DNA of 64,000 nt from assembly GCA_963706905.1 (NCBI GenBank), contig CAVPNY010000002.1:1-64000 (forward strand). Reading direction: 5' to 3'. This DNA comes from CAVPNY01 sp963706905. GTDB lineage: Bacteria > Chloroflexota > Anaerolineae > Anaerolineales > UBA4823. A model generated the notes under the pieces. That model was given only the letters and a program-made list of their open reading frames with translations, had not been told where the DNA came from and did not search any database. A program made the translations under genes and the position numbers. Shown one piece after another: positions 63,821 through 64,000 of this stretch; the first letter of the stretch is position 1; each line of letters opens with the position of its first letter.

Positions 63821-64000
63821 TCAAATCGCTTGCGCTTCACCCTGGACAACCGGCGTTGTCTCCGGGCGAACAAACCACGCCTCCAGCGTTTCAGCATCAA
63901 TGAGGTTGATCGATCCTCTAGGAGTACCCAATACTCGCTCCAACGCTTCATTGTAAGCAGCGACCTTGAGTGTGGCCGCCTGCATCGCCTTTTCCCTGTC
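63821..64000 (-). CDS. C-terminal part of an unidentified protein, cut by the window edge
   Basis: The last 59 codons before TGA at 63823-63821, reading in from the right edge. They include KAMQAATLKVAAYNEALERV, TPRGSINLIDAETLEAWF and the end VVQGEAQAI. The helix is amphipathic. No family is recognisable from this piece. It lies 57 bases upstream of the permease operon on the same strand and may belong to it. Confidence 0.4.
   Translation of the reverse strand, partial: DREKAMQAATLKVAAYNEALERVLGTPRGSINLIDAETLEAWFVRPETTPVVQGEAQAI

Noticed and set aside
1..64000. CRISPR arrays, tRNA and rRNA genes, insertion sequences
   Set aside because: No regular spaced repeats, no cloverleaf-like intergenic sequences and no transposase motifs were seen. 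The only mobile-type element is the DGR remnant.

Overview
The window looks like part of an Anaerolineae-type Chloroflexota chromosome, probably from a metagenome. This rests on the gene families, not on a marker gene. Pointers are solute-binding lipoproteins with long Val/Glu/Thr-rich linkers, KAP-NTPase/FGE proteins coupled to a retroelement reverse transcriptase, an octaheme OTR-type cytochrome beside paired YedE transporters, and a cytoplasmic beta-glycan phosphorylase locus. No rRNA, tRNA or CRISPR array was found. At least a dozen genes carry single-base frame breaks, several of them in homopolymers. Part of the apparent decay may therefore be sequencing or assembly error.

Layout. 1-2825 (minus): a broken diversity-generating retroelement (DGR). 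A KAP P-loop NTPase runs into a formylglycine-generating-enzyme-like (C-lectin fold) target domain ending in a candidate variable repeat, followed 70 bp later by the start of a DGR-type reverse transcriptase that leaves the window. 3006-9450: an exported TPR protein, a Ddn-like protein, a CPBP protease, an ABC-2 exporter, a lipoprotein, a uracil-DNA-glycosylase-like protein and a gene fragment. 9556-14216: exported proteins of unknown role and a secreted aldose 1-epimerase ending at a strong terminator.

14243-20855 (minus): a sulfur-redox module of ArsR-type regulator, octaheme cytochrome, multiheme cytochrome fused to a b-type membrane cytochrome, and two YeeE/YedE transporter genes, one carrying a rhodanese domain without its cysteine. 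A perfect palindrome lies in front of the regulator. A SulP transporter fused to STAS and cyclic-nucleotide-binding domains is divergent to it.

23446-45689: a carbohydrate island. Two divergent LacI regulators with consensus promoters precede a five-gene Opp/Dpp-type ABC importer. Then come a GH2 beta-mannosidase, two GH3 enzymes, a GH94 cellobiose phosphorylase, a cupin and a GH130 mannooligosaccharide phosphorylase. Opposing them are a SIS-domain protein and a GH20 hexosaminidase. None of the glycosidases has a visible signal peptide, so imported beta-gluco/manno-oligosaccharides are probably split in the cytoplasm, partly by phosphorolysis.

45790-51756: a DUF362 Tat lipoprotein, a metallo-beta-lactamase/FGE fusion lipoprotein, a Nudix hydrolase, a methyltransferase, a DEAD-box helicase and a lipoprotein cytochrome c. 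51994-64000: two MacAB/Lol-like ABC-adaptor systems on the minus strand, with a divergent OmpR/histidine-kinase pair between them. Five copies of a GCTGTGAAA-like box lie in front of the response regulator.
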